Source: Lentibacillus sediminis
GTDB lineage: Bacteria; Bacillota; Bacilli; Bacillales; Amphibacillaceae
Length of the DNA stretch: 64,000 nt
Assembly: GCF_002763455.1 (NCBI RefSeq)
Contig: NZ_NIXK01000010.1
Coordinates: 1 to 64,000, forward strand
Reading direction: 5' to 3'
Part shown: one piece after another, positions 18,171 to 26,975 of the stretch
Layout: each line of letters opens with the position of its first letter
Numbering within the stretch: the first letter of the stretch is position 1
Program-made: the position numbers and the translations under genes
The notes under the pieces: generated by a model
Told to the model about the DNA's origin: nothing
The model's database searches: none
What the model saw: the letters and a program-made list of their open reading frames with translations, nothing else

Positions 18171-19010
18171 ATGAAAACAGCAATCGTCACAGGCGCCAAT
18201 TCCGGAATGGGGCTGGCAACGACCATTGACCTGGCCAGAAAAGGAATCCATGTTGTCATGGCTTGCAGAAATGAAGAAAAAGGGAAAACGGCACTGGAAG
18301 AGGCCAGAAAGAAGAGCCGCACTCCCCATATTGATATGATGCTGCTGGATTTGGCTTCATTGCAAAGCGTGAGAGATTTCGTGGACGAATTCAAAACGCG
18401 GTACGACCGTCTCGATATTATCATCAACAATGCAGGCGTCGTCACCCCCAAACGCGCGGAGACAAAGGACGGATTTGAGCTGGAGATGGGAGTCAACCAT
18501 TTGGGACATTTTCTGTTAACCAATCTATTATTGGAGCAGTTGAAGGAATCGGAGGACGGACGGATTGTGATTATTTCTTCCGGAGCGCACAAATGGGGCA
18601 ACATTCATTTCGACGACCCCCACATGGAGAAAGGATTCAATATTTTCAAAGGCTACGGTCAGTCCAAATTGGCGAATGTCTTGTTCATGAAAGAATTGGA
18701 CAAGCGTCTGCGCACGACAAATGTAACGGTTAATGCCGTCCACCCAGGTGCGGTCTCCACCGGACTTGGCATCGACCGGGAAACAGGCTTCGGCAAGGGA
18801 ATCGTCCGTCTACTGCGGCCATTTTTTCAGACACCTGCAGAAGGTGCCAACACAGCCGTTCATTTAGCCGTGGACAGCCATTTACGCCATCTTTCGGGAA
18901 AATACTTTCACAATCATGATGAAGCAGCGGTCTCAAAACGGGCAGAGGATGAAATGCTAGCTAGAAGGCTTTGGGAGTGGAGTGTGCGTGAGGTAGGGTT
19001 GGGGGAGTGA
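18171..19010 (+). CDS. Short-chain dehydrogenase/reductase (retinol dehydrogenase-like)
   Basis: A 279-residue classical SDR. The NAD(P) motif TGANSGMGLA is at about 8-17, NNAG at about 87-90, the catalytic Ser in IISSGAHKWG (about 137) and a YGQSKLAN catalytic Tyr-Lys pair (about 160-164). It follows the rhomboid gene by 18 bp with GGGAGAG, so it is probably in the same transcript. It interrupts the B. subtilis-like order. The substrate is unknown. Confidence 0.88.
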   Translation: MKTAIVTGANSGMGLATTIDLARKGIHVVMACRNEEKGKTALEEARKKSRTPHIDMMLLDLASLQSVRDFVDEFKTRYDRLDIIINNAGVVTPKRAETKDGFELEMGVNHLGHFLLTNLLLEQLKESEDGRIVIISSGAHKWGNIHFDDPHMEKGFNIFKGYGQSKLANVLFMKELDKRLRTTNVTVNAVHPGAVSTGLGIDRETGFGKGIVRLLRPFFQTPAEGANTAVHLAVDSHLRHLSGKYFHNHDEAAVSKRAEDEMLARRLWEWSVREVGLGE

Positions 19011-19493
19011 GGCCTCTCACATACCCCCAGTTCTTTATTCCACTTCAATCCGAACGTCCCCTGTAAATTCGGTCCCCTAATACTAAGGTACTCCCAGCCT
19101 CCTTTTAACTGGATCGTTGCTGAATGTTCCCCAGCTCCTTTAAATAATAATTCAGGCTCAGATTCACCAGAATTCCAATAAACCTTTATTTCACCACTTT
19201 GCGCATTCACATCAGATTGAATTTGAAGTGTATCACCTGATTTTCTTTCCAACGATGTTCCGCCAAACAATATTTCTCTGCCGGAAAATCCTTGATATTC
19301 AGCCTGATAAGTACCAGCATATTCATCTACTCCAAATGTCCGTTCTCCTTGCAATGAATCGTCCTCTGTAAGAGCGCCACCCCCTGCAAAGCCAGTGGCA
19401 CTTTCCCCGGCTTTGCGGATGCCATCGGTTAAAATATTTTCATTATCCTCCTCTGCTGCTCCTGTTGAGCTGCACGCAGTCAATATGCTTCAT
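18914..19493 (-). pseudogene. Decayed lipoprotein gene (signal peptide lost)
   Basis: On the minus strand a frame reads ILTACSSTGAAEED, a clear lipobox and mature start, then about 150 residues of secreted-type sequence. There is no signal peptide: a TGA stops the frame just before ILTAC. An ATG with GGAAGAGAG before it (19493) is out of frame by one, as if the DNA between ATGAAG and the lipobox had been deleted. The 3' end runs 97 nt into the SDR gene without its own stop. The family is not recognised. Confidence 0.6.
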
Positions 19494-19658
19494 TGTACTC
19501 TCTTCCATGATTTTCTAACCTTATAAGTCTGCCATGTTAGACAGTGTTTAAATAATACCATACTTCGAAGATTACTGATTTCCATAATGTTGTGTTTCGA
19601 CAAAATTAGACTGGGGTAAACCATAAGCACGAGGAAATACAATTATGGAGGCGATCGT

Positions 19659-20393
19659 CTGCGTGCAAAAGAACGAGATTTACTAACTAAAGAAGACTTT
19701 AAAAAACGAACAGACTTACCAAGTTGGCTTTATAAAGAATACGAAACTTTTGATGAGACGGTGACAGATAGCACGTTCCCATGCATTTTTGGAATGAGTG
19801 GCCAACAAAAAGGCGAGCTTCGCTATGCTTATATCAATCAAGACGACTGGAGTAATCTACCGTCTGCAGTAGAAGGTTTTCTGGAATTATTTAAATCTCC
19901 AAACTACAAGAGACACGGTCTTTTTGTATTTGTAGAACCTTTTGAGCAGGAAGGTTCCATTGAAGATTATCGAAAGCAGTTTTGGGATATTCTCCAATAC
20001 TTGCATGAGGTTGATGAAGTTGAATGGCCAGAAGACAGTCCCCGCGATCCAGAACACTATTTATGGGATTTCCGCTTTTCTGGTGAGCCAATTTTTGTTT
20101 TCGGAAATGCTCCTGCATATAAGAAGCGAAAGACACGAGACCTTGGAAATGCAATGGTACTTGGATTCCAGCCCCGCAAGATATTTGAAGGATTAGAAGG
20201 AACCGAGAAAGGTGGTATAATGTCACGTGAAAAGGTTCGCAAACGTGTAGAAGTTTGGGATCAGCTACCGAAACATCCAGATATCGGTCACTTTGGCGAC
20301 CCGACGCATCTCGAATGGAAGCAATTCTTTATTGGTGACGATATTGAACCTATTAAAGGAAAATGTCCATTTCAGCATAAATCACAAGCTTGA
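19659..20393 (+). CDS. YqcI/YcgG family protein, start codon unclear
   Basis: The frame encodes about 244 residues of the YqcI/YcgG family of unknown function; the segments DLPSWLYKEYETFDETVTD, PCIFGMSGQQKGELRYAYI and QDDWSNLP are typical. The coding sequence continues upstream of the first usual start (GTG at 19761) to the CTG at 19659, which lies 7 nt after GGAGG. No ATG, GTG or TTG is found before the upstream stop. The gene may use CTG or may have lost its start. The conserved N-terminal residues argue against a start at 19761. Confidence 0.7.
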   Translation: MRAKERDLLTKEDFKKRTDLPSWLYKEYETFDETVTDSTFPCIFGMSGQQKGELRYAYINQDDWSNLPSAVEGFLELFKSPNYKRHGLFVFVEPFEQEGSIEDYRKQFWDILQYLHEVDEVEWPEDSPRDPEHYLWDFRFSGEPIFVFGNAPAYKKRKTRDLGNAMVLGFQPRKIFEGLEGTEKGGIMSREKVRKRVEVWDQLPKHPDIGHFGDPTHLEWKQFFIGDDIEPIKGKCPFQHKSQA

Positions 20394-20543
20394 TGCATTT
20401 TGCGAGTAATGTTATAAAAAATATTCCCTAAAGCGTTCTCGAGTTTTAACAAACTTGTCTAACACTTAGAGAGTTTTTTATGCATTTCTTTGCACAGTAA
20501 TGTTGTTATCAAGGCATGGGAAAAATACTGTTCTGAAACTCTA

Positions 20544-20930
20544 TCACTTTGCCGAAAGCAGCTTCTCAACGAAATCATTTATTGTACCCACAAATTTTTC
20601 GACTTCCGGCAAATGATAAAAGGTTGCTGTGAGCGCGAAATCATTTATTCGTTCATCCGGAGAATAGAGAAAAACGCGTTTCCCAAAACCAAGCGCCAAT
20701 CCCAATTCTACATGACTTCCTTTCCCGGCCGGCAGCATAATGACAACAATATCAGCCTCTTTCACCGCATTTCTTTCCTTCTCACCTATTTCGCGAAGCA
20801 TTGGAATGGAAGAAGCCTTTCCGTTTTGTGTCCAATCATACGTCTGGTTCCAGCCATTGTTTTTCAACCACTCACTGACTTCGCGAACAACAGCAATATT
20901 GCTGAAACTCGAGGCAATGTAAAATTTCAA
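20544..20930 (-). CDS. Nucleoside 2-deoxyribosyltransferase-like protein
   Basis: A 128-residue protein with the compact Rossmann-like fold of nucleoside 2-deoxyribosyltransferases: FYIASSFSN at the start, EADIVVIMLPAGKGSHVELGLALGFGKRVFLYSP (the Asp and Glu of the active site) in the middle. Members move deoxyribose between bases or hydrolyse nucleotides; the substrate is unknown. The start is TTG at 20930 behind GGGGAGGTG, directly after the stop of the hydrolase gene, so the two are co-translated. Confidence 0.72.
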   Translation of the reverse strand: MKFYIASSFSNIAVVREVSEWLKNNGWNQTYDWTQNGKASSIPMLREIGEKERNAVKEADIVVIMLPAGKGSHVELGLALGFGKRVFLYSPDERINDFALTATFYHLPEVEKFVGTINDFVEKLLSAK

Positions 20931-20931
20931 T

Positions 20932-21807
20932 CTATACACCTCCCCATCGAAGATCACATTTAGTCGCATGCTCCAAAAATGTTAAAACTGCACTGCTAAA
21001 CTCTTTTGGATTTTCTGCATAAGAATGATGCCCGCTATCCAGCACAACAACGGTGTTATCAGGGAATTTAAAGGCTTCGTGATGCTCCGGCCCGACAGCG
21101 TGATCATGTTTTCCAGCTATAGTTAATACCGGGAGATCTATTTTTTCGGTTAAATATGTAAAATCTTGGAAGTAACCTTCTGTCGTAAATACATCATGCT
21201 GAAAAGAGGGATCTGTGTTTAACCCTTCATCCAGCTGATCCATCTCCTCTTTAATATGTTCGTCTTTAAACTGCAAATGAAAATATTTATCCTCAGCGAT
21301 CAGCTGCCCCAGCATTGAATAAAACAAGTTCATAAAGGAGGGCAGATCGTTTGCCGGGGTATCGATAGATTTTGCATCTAGCATTTCATGTCCCTTTGTG
21401 ATTTGATGACTGAAAGAGTCTGTTAGATGTAAGGTAGCATTGGTCAATATGATACCTCTCGTGGCTGCCGGATAACAGTGAGCGTAGTGAAGTGCAAGAA
21501 TGCCGCCAAAGGAATGCCCCATCACATACCATGCTGGAATTTCCAGCTGCTTTCTGACCTCTTCTATATCATCGACTAGTCGGCCCAGCGAATAATCCCT
21601 GTTTTTATCATGTTCCGAACGGCCGCAGCCACGCTGATCGAGGTAAATCATATCCATCTGCTCTTCCAAATAGCTTCCGGTAAAATGCTTAAAAGTCTCA
21701 CTCCAATAGCCAGGTCCGCCATGCAGATATATGCACGGAGTCCCTTCTCCGCTTCGTTCCACATACAGGCCAGCCCCATCGCTCATTCGCATAATCACTG
21801 TGCTCAT
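20932..21807 (-). CDS. Alpha/beta hydrolase, proline iminopeptidase-like
   Basis: A 291-residue alpha/beta hydrolase. An oxyanion segment YLHGGPGYWSE (about 28-38), LDQRGCGRSE (about 56-65) and the nucleophile elbow GHSFGGILALHYA (about 97-109) match the proline iminopeptidase/S33 group; the Asp and His follow in AGKHDHAVGPEH and SGHHSYAENP. No signal peptide. It probably hydrolyses an ester or peptide in the cytoplasm. Confidence 0.85.
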   Translation of the reverse strand: MSTVIMRMSDGAGLYVERSGEGTPCIYLHGGPGYWSETFKHFTGSYLEEQMDMIYLDQRGCGRSEHDKNRDYSLGRLVDDIEEVRKQLEIPAWYVMGHSFGGILALHYAHCYPAATRGIILTNATLHLTDSFSHQITKGHEMLDAKSIDTPANDLPSFMNLFYSMLGQLIAEDKYFHLQFKDEHIKEEMDQLDEGLNTDPSFQHDVFTTEGYFQDFTYLTEKIDLPVLTIAGKHDHAVGPEHHEAFKFPDNTVVVLDSGHHSYAENPKEFSSAVLTFLEHATKCDLRWGGV

Positions 21808-21829
21808 CCCTTCCCCTAAACCATCTCAT

Positions 21830-22270
21830 TCATCTATTCACTCGCCTAATTACTAAATAGACTGCAAACGCAATACTCAACAGCGCCACCCCAGCGACTG
21901 CCAGCATGCCACTGGATCTTCCTTCTTCATACGTGTATTCTCCATCCCGAAGCGCTTTCATAAATCTGCCATCTTCTTCCTGAATGGCGATCGCATCCTC
22001 TGTATCCACTCCTTGGATGGAAAAATATTTCGTTCCTTCTTCATAAACGTTGGAAAAGTTTCCAGTATACTGTTCCATATCCGAATAGCTCGTGACTTTT
22101 CCTATTTCACTATTTATGTCGGTTACATATTCACCGCTTACTTTATAAATATATCCGTCCCATACCACAAAGGAATATGCCCACGATGTGCCGTGGGAAG
22201 ATGCCGGAAACAAGAAAACGGATAAAAAGCATAGAATTGCAGGAAGGATCCACCATTTACGATTCATCAT
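21830..22270 (-). CDS. Small membrane-anchored protein, unknown
   Basis: A protein of 146 residues that is not recognised. It has an N-terminal hydrophobic segment (WWILPAILCFLSVFLF) that could be a signal peptide, an exported middle part and a C-terminal transmembrane helix ending in RRVNR, so it is probably held in the membrane with the middle outside. The ATG at 22270 has GGGAGG 6 nt upstream. It overlaps the end of the preceding gene by 14 nt, suggesting one transcript. Confidence 0.65.
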   Translation of the reverse strand: MMNRKWWILPAILCFLSVFLFPASSHGTSWAYSFVVWDGYIYKVSGEYVTDINSEIGKVTSYSDMEQYTGNFSNVYEEGTKYFSIQGVDTEDAIAIQEEDGRFMKALRDGEYTYEEGRSSGMLAVAGVALLSIAFAVYLVIRRVNR

Positions 22271-22784
22271 ACTCTGCCTCCCTAGTCGCATCCATCGCTT
22301 CCTTCAATTCATCCGGATTCTCAGACCCAACCACAATCTTTTCATACTTCAACCTCAGCCGAATTCCCTGCTTGCCGCTCATCGTATAGGCCGTTTCTCC
22401 ATGCATATTAATTCGAAGGCCCCAGCCGCCGAAACGACCTAAGGGGCTGTAGGTGATTACTTTATCCTCACGTATGTCTTTATACAAAAAAATCCTCCAG
22501 CGCCTATGAAAAGGAGTGAAACGAATGTAGAGTCCGTCCCTTCGCACCTCGGTAACGAGTTTCGTCACCCAAAGCATCAATACAGGAAAACCAATCCCGA
22601 ACAAAAGCCAGAGAAAAACCATTATTGCATCCGGCGCAGGTTTATTACCAAACGGGATACCAAACACAATCTGTTGGATAAACCCGTACCAAAAGATGGC
22701 TGCCTCCAGCATTACAAGGACCCATATCCACACCTGACGAAATCGCTGCACTTCACGATACAAAACATCCGCTTCCTTCTCCAC
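22257..22784 (-). CDS. Two-helix membrane protein, unknown
   Basis: A protein of about 175 residues that is not recognised by name. Two transmembrane helices lie in the first third (WIWVLVMLEAAIFWYGF and VFLWLLFGIGFPVLMLWV) and a cytoplasmic domain with the rhythm of bacterial PH-like folds follows (GLYIRFTPFHRRWRIF). The GTG at 22784 is preferred: AGGGG precedes it and it does not overlap ydbT. It stands directly downstream of ydbT and ydbS and may belong to the same operon. Confidence 0.6.
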   Translation of the reverse strand: MEKEADVLYREVQRFRQVWIWVLVMLEAAIFWYGFIQQIVFGIPFGNKPAPDAIMVFLWLLFGIGFPVLMLWVTKLVTEVRRDGLYIRFTPFHRRWRIFLYKDIREDKVITYSPLGRFGGWGLRINMHGETAYTMSGKQGIRLRLKYEKIVVGSENPDELKEAMDATREAEYDES

Positions 22785-22800
22785 CCAATATTCACCCCTT

Positions 22801-24279
22801 TTACTCTGCTGAACTACCGGGCACCTCATTTTCCTTTCTGTAAGAATACCAGTCACCCAGACTGTCAACATCCTCCTCCTCAAGCTGCGTCAGCTTGTAA
22901 TGCTTTCCTGCACCAAATTTGGAGATGATCGACACCTTCATACTGGCCAGCCGCTGAAGTTTTTGCAGTTTATGCTGCTTTTTTTCAAACGCCTGCATGC
23001 GCCTATGGTAAATATTGACTGTCATTCTGCCAAACGTGCGGTGCCTGATACTCAGCCGTTTGCCTTCTACTCGGAATCCGGCATCTTTATACTGCAGGTA
23101 CCCTAAAAACAAGAAGACGGCAATTAAGATCAATACTGCCCAGAAAAACTGCGGGATAAAGTACAGGACGGCTGCTCCAACGAATAGTAACGGCCAGGTT
23201 GCGTACCCCAAATAAATTTTCAGTGCCCGCTTCGGCAGTGGCTTGAACGGCTCCTCCTGGTCCGCATAATCCGGCATTAGCTCCTGCAAAAATCCCTCGA
23301 CTTCCTCTTTTTTCATAATTGGGAACAGCACGGTGGAAAAGTCCTCTCCCTTATCCATCGAACCCCCGGCCACTTCGGCAAAGACAGTAGCAAACCCCAG
23401 TGGCTGGCGAATCAGGCTTTCCTGTACACCTACCGCCTGTATCCGATTCAGCGGGATCGTCAGCTGCTTTTTCTCCAGCAACCCTCTTGTAATAAACAGT
23501 TCATCTTTATTGCGGACAATAGTAAAATTCCCATATTTAATCATCGTACCGGCAATCCCCAATAGCCAAAGCACAAGCAATACGAGAATGGCCAAACCAA
23601 TCATCAGCGCAATGCCTAAGCCAATCACCCAATTCATCGTCGTGTCATAAACCTCATCCGGGATAAATTGCTCGAATTGGGAGAAGAAAAATGCAAAGGC
23701 TGCAAACACAACCCCAATACTTCCGGAAGTCGTCCCGGCAATAAACAATCGTTTGAATGTGATCTTAAAAGTCGGCTGATCCTGCGGCACTACTTCTTCA
23801 TCTTCTTCGGTTTGCGCCTCGACGGTCTCCTGTCCTGCTCCCTTTTTCAGTTCACTGCGCAAACGCTCTCCTTCAGCCAGCTTCACGGCTTTCAGAGACG
23901 CTTCGGCATCTGTTCCGCTCCCCGCGGTTTCAATGTTTACCTTGGTCAGCTTCAGCAAACGATGCAGGACACCGGACGTAAGGTCAATTGACTGAATGCG
24001 GTTTTTGGAAATGTACCGCTTTTTGCGAACCAGAACGCCATATTCAATCCGTAATTCCTCTTCTTCCACACGGTATGTAAACCGGTACCACGACAGAACA
24101 CTCGTCGCAATCAGCACCAGCAGCAGTGCCACACCGCCCAATATGAAATAAAGGAAATACGTATCACTGAATGTAAGATAACCAAATATAATAAGAAAAA
24201 TTGCTTCCCGGAGACTGCGGATAAAATTAAAAATGATTGCTGCCGGGTGCAGCCGTTTTGCCTCAGACATCATCTTCAT
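22801..24279 (-). CDS. ydbT: YdbT-like PH-domain membrane protein
   Basis: A 492-residue membrane protein with repeated bacterial PH (bPH2) domains, each following a pair of transmembrane helices. The typical YSKNRIQSIDLTSGVLHR-like segments are at about 90-108 and LTIPLNRIQAVGVQESLIRQPLG at about 270. YdbS and YdbT are encoded together in many Bacillaceae and have been linked to resistance to antimicrobial compounds in some species. It overlaps the ydbS end by 17 nt. Two long hydrophobic regions in the middle and near residue 360 contribute further membrane helices. Confidence 0.85.
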   Translation of the reverse strand: MKMMSEAKRLHPAAIIFNFIRSLREAIFLIIFGYLTFSDTYFLYFILGGVALLLVLIATSVLSWYRFTYRVEEEELRIEYGVLVRKKRYISKNRIQSIDLTSGVLHRLLKLTKVNIETAGSGTDAEASLKAVKLAEGERLRSELKKGAGQETVEAQTEEDEEVVPQDQPTFKITFKRLFIAGTTSGSIGVVFAAFAFFFSQFEQFIPDEVYDTTMNWVIGLGIALMIGLAILVLLVLWLLGIAGTMIKYGNFTIVRNKDELFITRGLLEKKQLTIPLNRIQAVGVQESLIRQPLGFATVFAEVAGGSMDKGEDFSTVLFPIMKKEEVEGFLQELMPDYADQEEPFKPLPKRALKIYLGYATWPLLFVGAAVLYFIPQFFWAVLILIAVFLFLGYLQYKDAGFRVEGKRLSIRHRTFGRMTVNIYHRRMQAFEKKQHKLQKLQRLASMKVSIISKFGAGKHYKLTQLEEEDVDSLGDWYSYRKENEVPGSSAE

Positions 24280-24742
24280 CCACCCTTGCCAATCTGGAAA
24301 TGTGGTCCCTCAGTTCGGATGCGTCTTCCTCTAGAAGTGCCGGAATCTCATGAGTTGTTGCGGCAGTGGAAATCGTCACACTGGCCAGTTGGAACCTTTT
24401 CAAAATCGGACCTTGACTTGTATCAACATGCTGGACACGAATCATTGGTACAATCGTACGGGTCACAATTAAGATGCCGTGCTGTATGTATATCTCCTGC
24501 TCAAACACTTCATAACGCCATCTGCGCCAGCGTAATTCCGGCAGCAGAAAGATAAATAAATAAGTACTCACAGCACTGATTCCAGCAGCGGTCCAGCCAA
24601 TCCAGCCAGGCAAGTCAAATTCGACGATTAACCAGAACAGCCCAATGGTAATCAGCCACAAAATAGCCACATAGAGCGCAGCAGTTATTTTCCAGGCCTT
24701 GATCGCATCTCGAGCGATCGTATTCACAGGCGGCTGTCTCAT
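24263..24742 (-). CDS. ydbS: YdbS-like PH-domain membrane protein
   Basis: A 159-residue protein with two transmembrane helices (about 18-60) and one bPH2 domain containing YIQHGILIVTRTIVPMIRVQHVDTSQGP. It is the usual partner of YdbT and lies downstream of cshA, as in B. subtilis. The ydbS stop overlaps the ydbT start. Confidence 0.85.
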   Translation of the reverse strand: MRQPPVNTIARDAIKAWKITAALYVAILWLITIGLFWLIVEFDLPGWIGWTAAGISAVSTYLFIFLLPELRWRRWRYEVFEQEIYIQHGILIVTRTIVPMIRVQHVDTSQGPILKRFQLASVTISTAATTHEIPALLEEDASELRDHISRLARVDEDDV

Positions 24743-24865
24743 TATTATCTCCCCCTTATTTTTGCTTCTACTATTATTACGAGGTAGTAAGCAAAAAGTT
24801 TCATCTTTGCAATAGGGCGTTTGATTTTATCACCCTATCTATAAACTGTGGTATAACTCCTGGCC

Positions 24866-24946
24866 AAGAGCGAGAACTTCAACCCAAGAGCAGAAACTTC
24901 AACCCATGTAAAGAGAACTTCAACCCGTGAACGAAATCTTCTGCCC
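24866..24946 (-). repeat. 20-bp degenerate tandem repeat, 4 units
   Basis: On the plus strand units of 20, 20, 21 and 20 bp end in AACTTCAACCC (the last in TCTTCTGCCC). Read on the minus strand they are GGGTTGAAGTTCTCGCTCTT-like and match the GGNNGAAGTTTCTC core of the arrays at 6377 and 11838. It lies between cshA and ydbS. Confidence 0.75.
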
Positions 24947-24974
24947 GAAAAAGAGCCTTACAAAATATGTACTA

Positions 24975-25005
24975 GAAAAAAAGCTCCTGCATAAGAGGAG
25001 CTTTT
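24975..25005 (-). terminator. cshA terminator
   Basis: A 10-bp perfect stem AAAAGCTCCT/AGGAGCTTTT with a 7-nt loop followed on the minus strand by a T run. It is 16 bp after the cshA stop and separates cshA from ydbS. Confidence 0.85.
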
Positions 25006-25020
25006 GTTCATGCTTATTTC

Positions 25021-26499
25021 TTAATCACGATTCCGGCGTTTCTGGTAGTTCCCTTTGCGGTTGCGTCCGCCTTGGTTTCTTCCACCTTGATTGCGTCCCT
25101 GGCCGCCTCGCTTGCCACCATGGAAACGTTTATTGTTGGAACGACGATGCCCGCCACCGCTCTCTTTTGCTTTCTTCACGCTGACTGGTGCCACCGAAGA
25201 AATTTTCACCGGTGTGTCACGGCGTTCTTTGGTCAATAGCTTCAGTGCTGCAGAAATTACCGAGATCGAATCGTTTTCCTCGAGCAGTTCATTGGCCGTC
25301 TCATGATAGGATTTCAAATCATTTTGCTCGATCGTTTTTTGAATCTTATCAACGGTTACCTGCTGCTGGCCTCTTTGCGCATCCTTGTTAGTTGGAGGCA
25401 TCAGGCGGTTCATCTTGCTTTTTATTGTTTTCTCAATCAGCTTAAGATGAGCAATTTCTCTTGGTGTAACAAAGGAAATTGCCTCCCCTGTGCGTCCGGC
25501 TCTTCCGGTACGGCCAATACGGTGTACATAGCTTTCCGGGTCCTGCGGAATGTCAAAATTATAGACATGGGTAATGCCGCTAATATCCAATCCGCGTGCC
25601 GCTACGTCGGTCGCGACAAGGACATCCACCCGGCCGCCTTTAAATTTATTCAACACAGACATCCGTTTACCTTGAGTCAGGTCGCCATGAATGCCTTCAG
25701 CACGGAATCCTCTGGCCTGCAGCCCTTCAGCAATTTCATCCACACGTTTTTTCGTTCTGGCAAAAACAAGGGCCAGTTCAGGTGCATGGATATCCATATG
25801 ATTATTCAAGGTGTCAAACTTGAATTTCTCCGGAATCTCGACAAAAGATTGATCGATGTTTTCCACGGTCATTTGTTTCGCTTTGACCTTGATTTCTTTT
25901 GGTTCGTTCATCAAATTAGTCGCAATGTCGCGGATTTCTTTTGGCATTGTCGCAGAGAACAACAGGGTTTGTCTGTCATCCGGGATCCCTTTTAAAATAT
26001 CGCGGATATCATCGATAAAGCCCATGTTCAGCATTTCGTCTGCTTCATCAAGAACGGCTGTATGCACATTATCAATACGGATCGTTTTACGGCGCATGTG
26101 GTCTAAGAGTCTGCCTGGTGTAGCCACGACGATTTGCGGGCCATCCTTCAATGCACGGATTTGCCGTTCCATATGCTGTCCGCCGAATACGGCCAATGCC
26201 CGGATGCCGCGAAATTTGGCCAGTCGGTTAATTTCTTCTGCTACCTGGATGGCCAGCTCGCGGGTTGGCGCTACGACCAGCCCTTGAATTTTTCGTTCTT
26301 TGGGGTCAATTTTTTCGATCATCGGTACGCCAAATGCGGTGGTTTTCCCTGTACCTGTCTGTGCTTGTCCGATTACGTCATTCCCCTCCATCGCCAAGGG
26401 AATGGTTTCTGCTTGAATTGGTGTCGCTTCTTCAAATCCCATTTTTTCCAATGCTTTCAATATGGGGCTTGAGACACCCAGTTCATTAAATGTTGTCAC
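25021..26499 (-). CDS. cshA: DEAD-box RNA helicase CshA
   Basis: A 492-residue DEAD-box helicase. The Q motif is [12 protein letters not shown], motif [12 protein letters not shown], motif [15 protein letters not shown], motif [12 protein letters not shown], motif [14 protein letters not shown] and motif [18 protein letters not shown] basic Gly/Arg/Asn-rich tail (about 440-492) binds RNA. CshA works in RNA turnover, ribosome assembly and cold adaptation, and associates with the degradosome. The start is GTG at 26499 behind AAGGAG. Its transcript probably has a long leader. Confidence 0.95.
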   Translation of the reverse strand: MTTFNELGVSSPILKALEKMGFEEATPIQAETIPLAMEGNDVIGQAQTGTGKTTAFGVPMIEKIDPKERKIQGLVVAPTRELAIQVAEEINRLAKFRGIRALAVFGGQHMERQIRALKDGPQIVVATPGRLLDHMRRKTIRIDNVHTAVLDEADEMLNMGFIDDIRDILKGIPDDRQTLLFSATMPKEIRDIATNLMNEPKEIKVKAKQMTVENIDQSFVEIPEKFKFDTLNNHMDIHAPELALVFARTKKRVDEIAEGLQARGFRAEGIHGDLTQGKRMSVLNKFKGGRVDVLVATDVAARGLDISGITHVYNFDIPQDPESYVHRIGRTGRAGRTGEAISFVTPREIAHLKLIEKTIKSKMNRLMPPTNKDAQRGQQQVTVDKIQKTIEQNDLKSYHETANELLEENDSISVISAALKLLTKERRDTPVKISSVAPVSVKKAKESGGGHRRSNNKRFHGGKRGGQGRNQGGRNQGGRNRKGNYQKRRNRD

Positions 26500-26975
26500 C
26501 TATACGTCTACTCCTTCTTCTATTTTCTTTGGCAGAATGGTATCTGCCGGTGTCAGCCACGGCCTTTTTTTGCCGGAATGAACCGGCGAGTTCGCCATGC
26601 TGCTTTGGAATTAATTCGCAGAAGAGGCCTTAAATTTATCACGTTCTTTTTCACGCAGCTAAATGGAATGATGCTGAATTCATCTATATTTTGCTGCAAG
26701 CAGCCCGGCTTGCTCTTTTTTCGCAATTAAACGCTGTAAAAACCCTGGCTTGCCGCCAAATTTTGTGGCGGCAGTCAACGCCTGTACTTATGCAGAATAA
26801 GAAAGTCTATACTTTTCATCTGCCAAGAGGCCTCACTCGAAAACTCATGTTTCATCATAACACATAATTTCCGCTGAGACTAACTCTGAAATGATTTTTT
26901 GTCCGCCACGTGGTAAAATGAAACCCGTTAATGCAAAACAAGTTCTTACTTAAAATAGATCGAAGGAGGAATGAC
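26500..26975. other. cshA leader region with hairpins
   Basis: This 476-bp stretch has no credible gene. On the minus strand, upstream of cshA, it contains several stems: TGCCGCCA/TGGCGGCA (26751-26758 with 26766-26773, 7-nt loop), GCAAGC/GCTTGC (26696-26713) and GCCGG/CCGGC (26572-26587). Only a weak candidate promoter (TATGAT at 26854-26859) is seen, so the leader may be about 350 nt long. The right end contains the upstream region of the EamA transporter gene. Confidence 0.45.

Noticed and set aside
26696-26720. A plus-strand terminator (GCAAGC/GCTTGC then TCTTTTTT).
   Set aside because: No plus-strand gene ends upstream of it; it is more likely part of the folded cshA leader.
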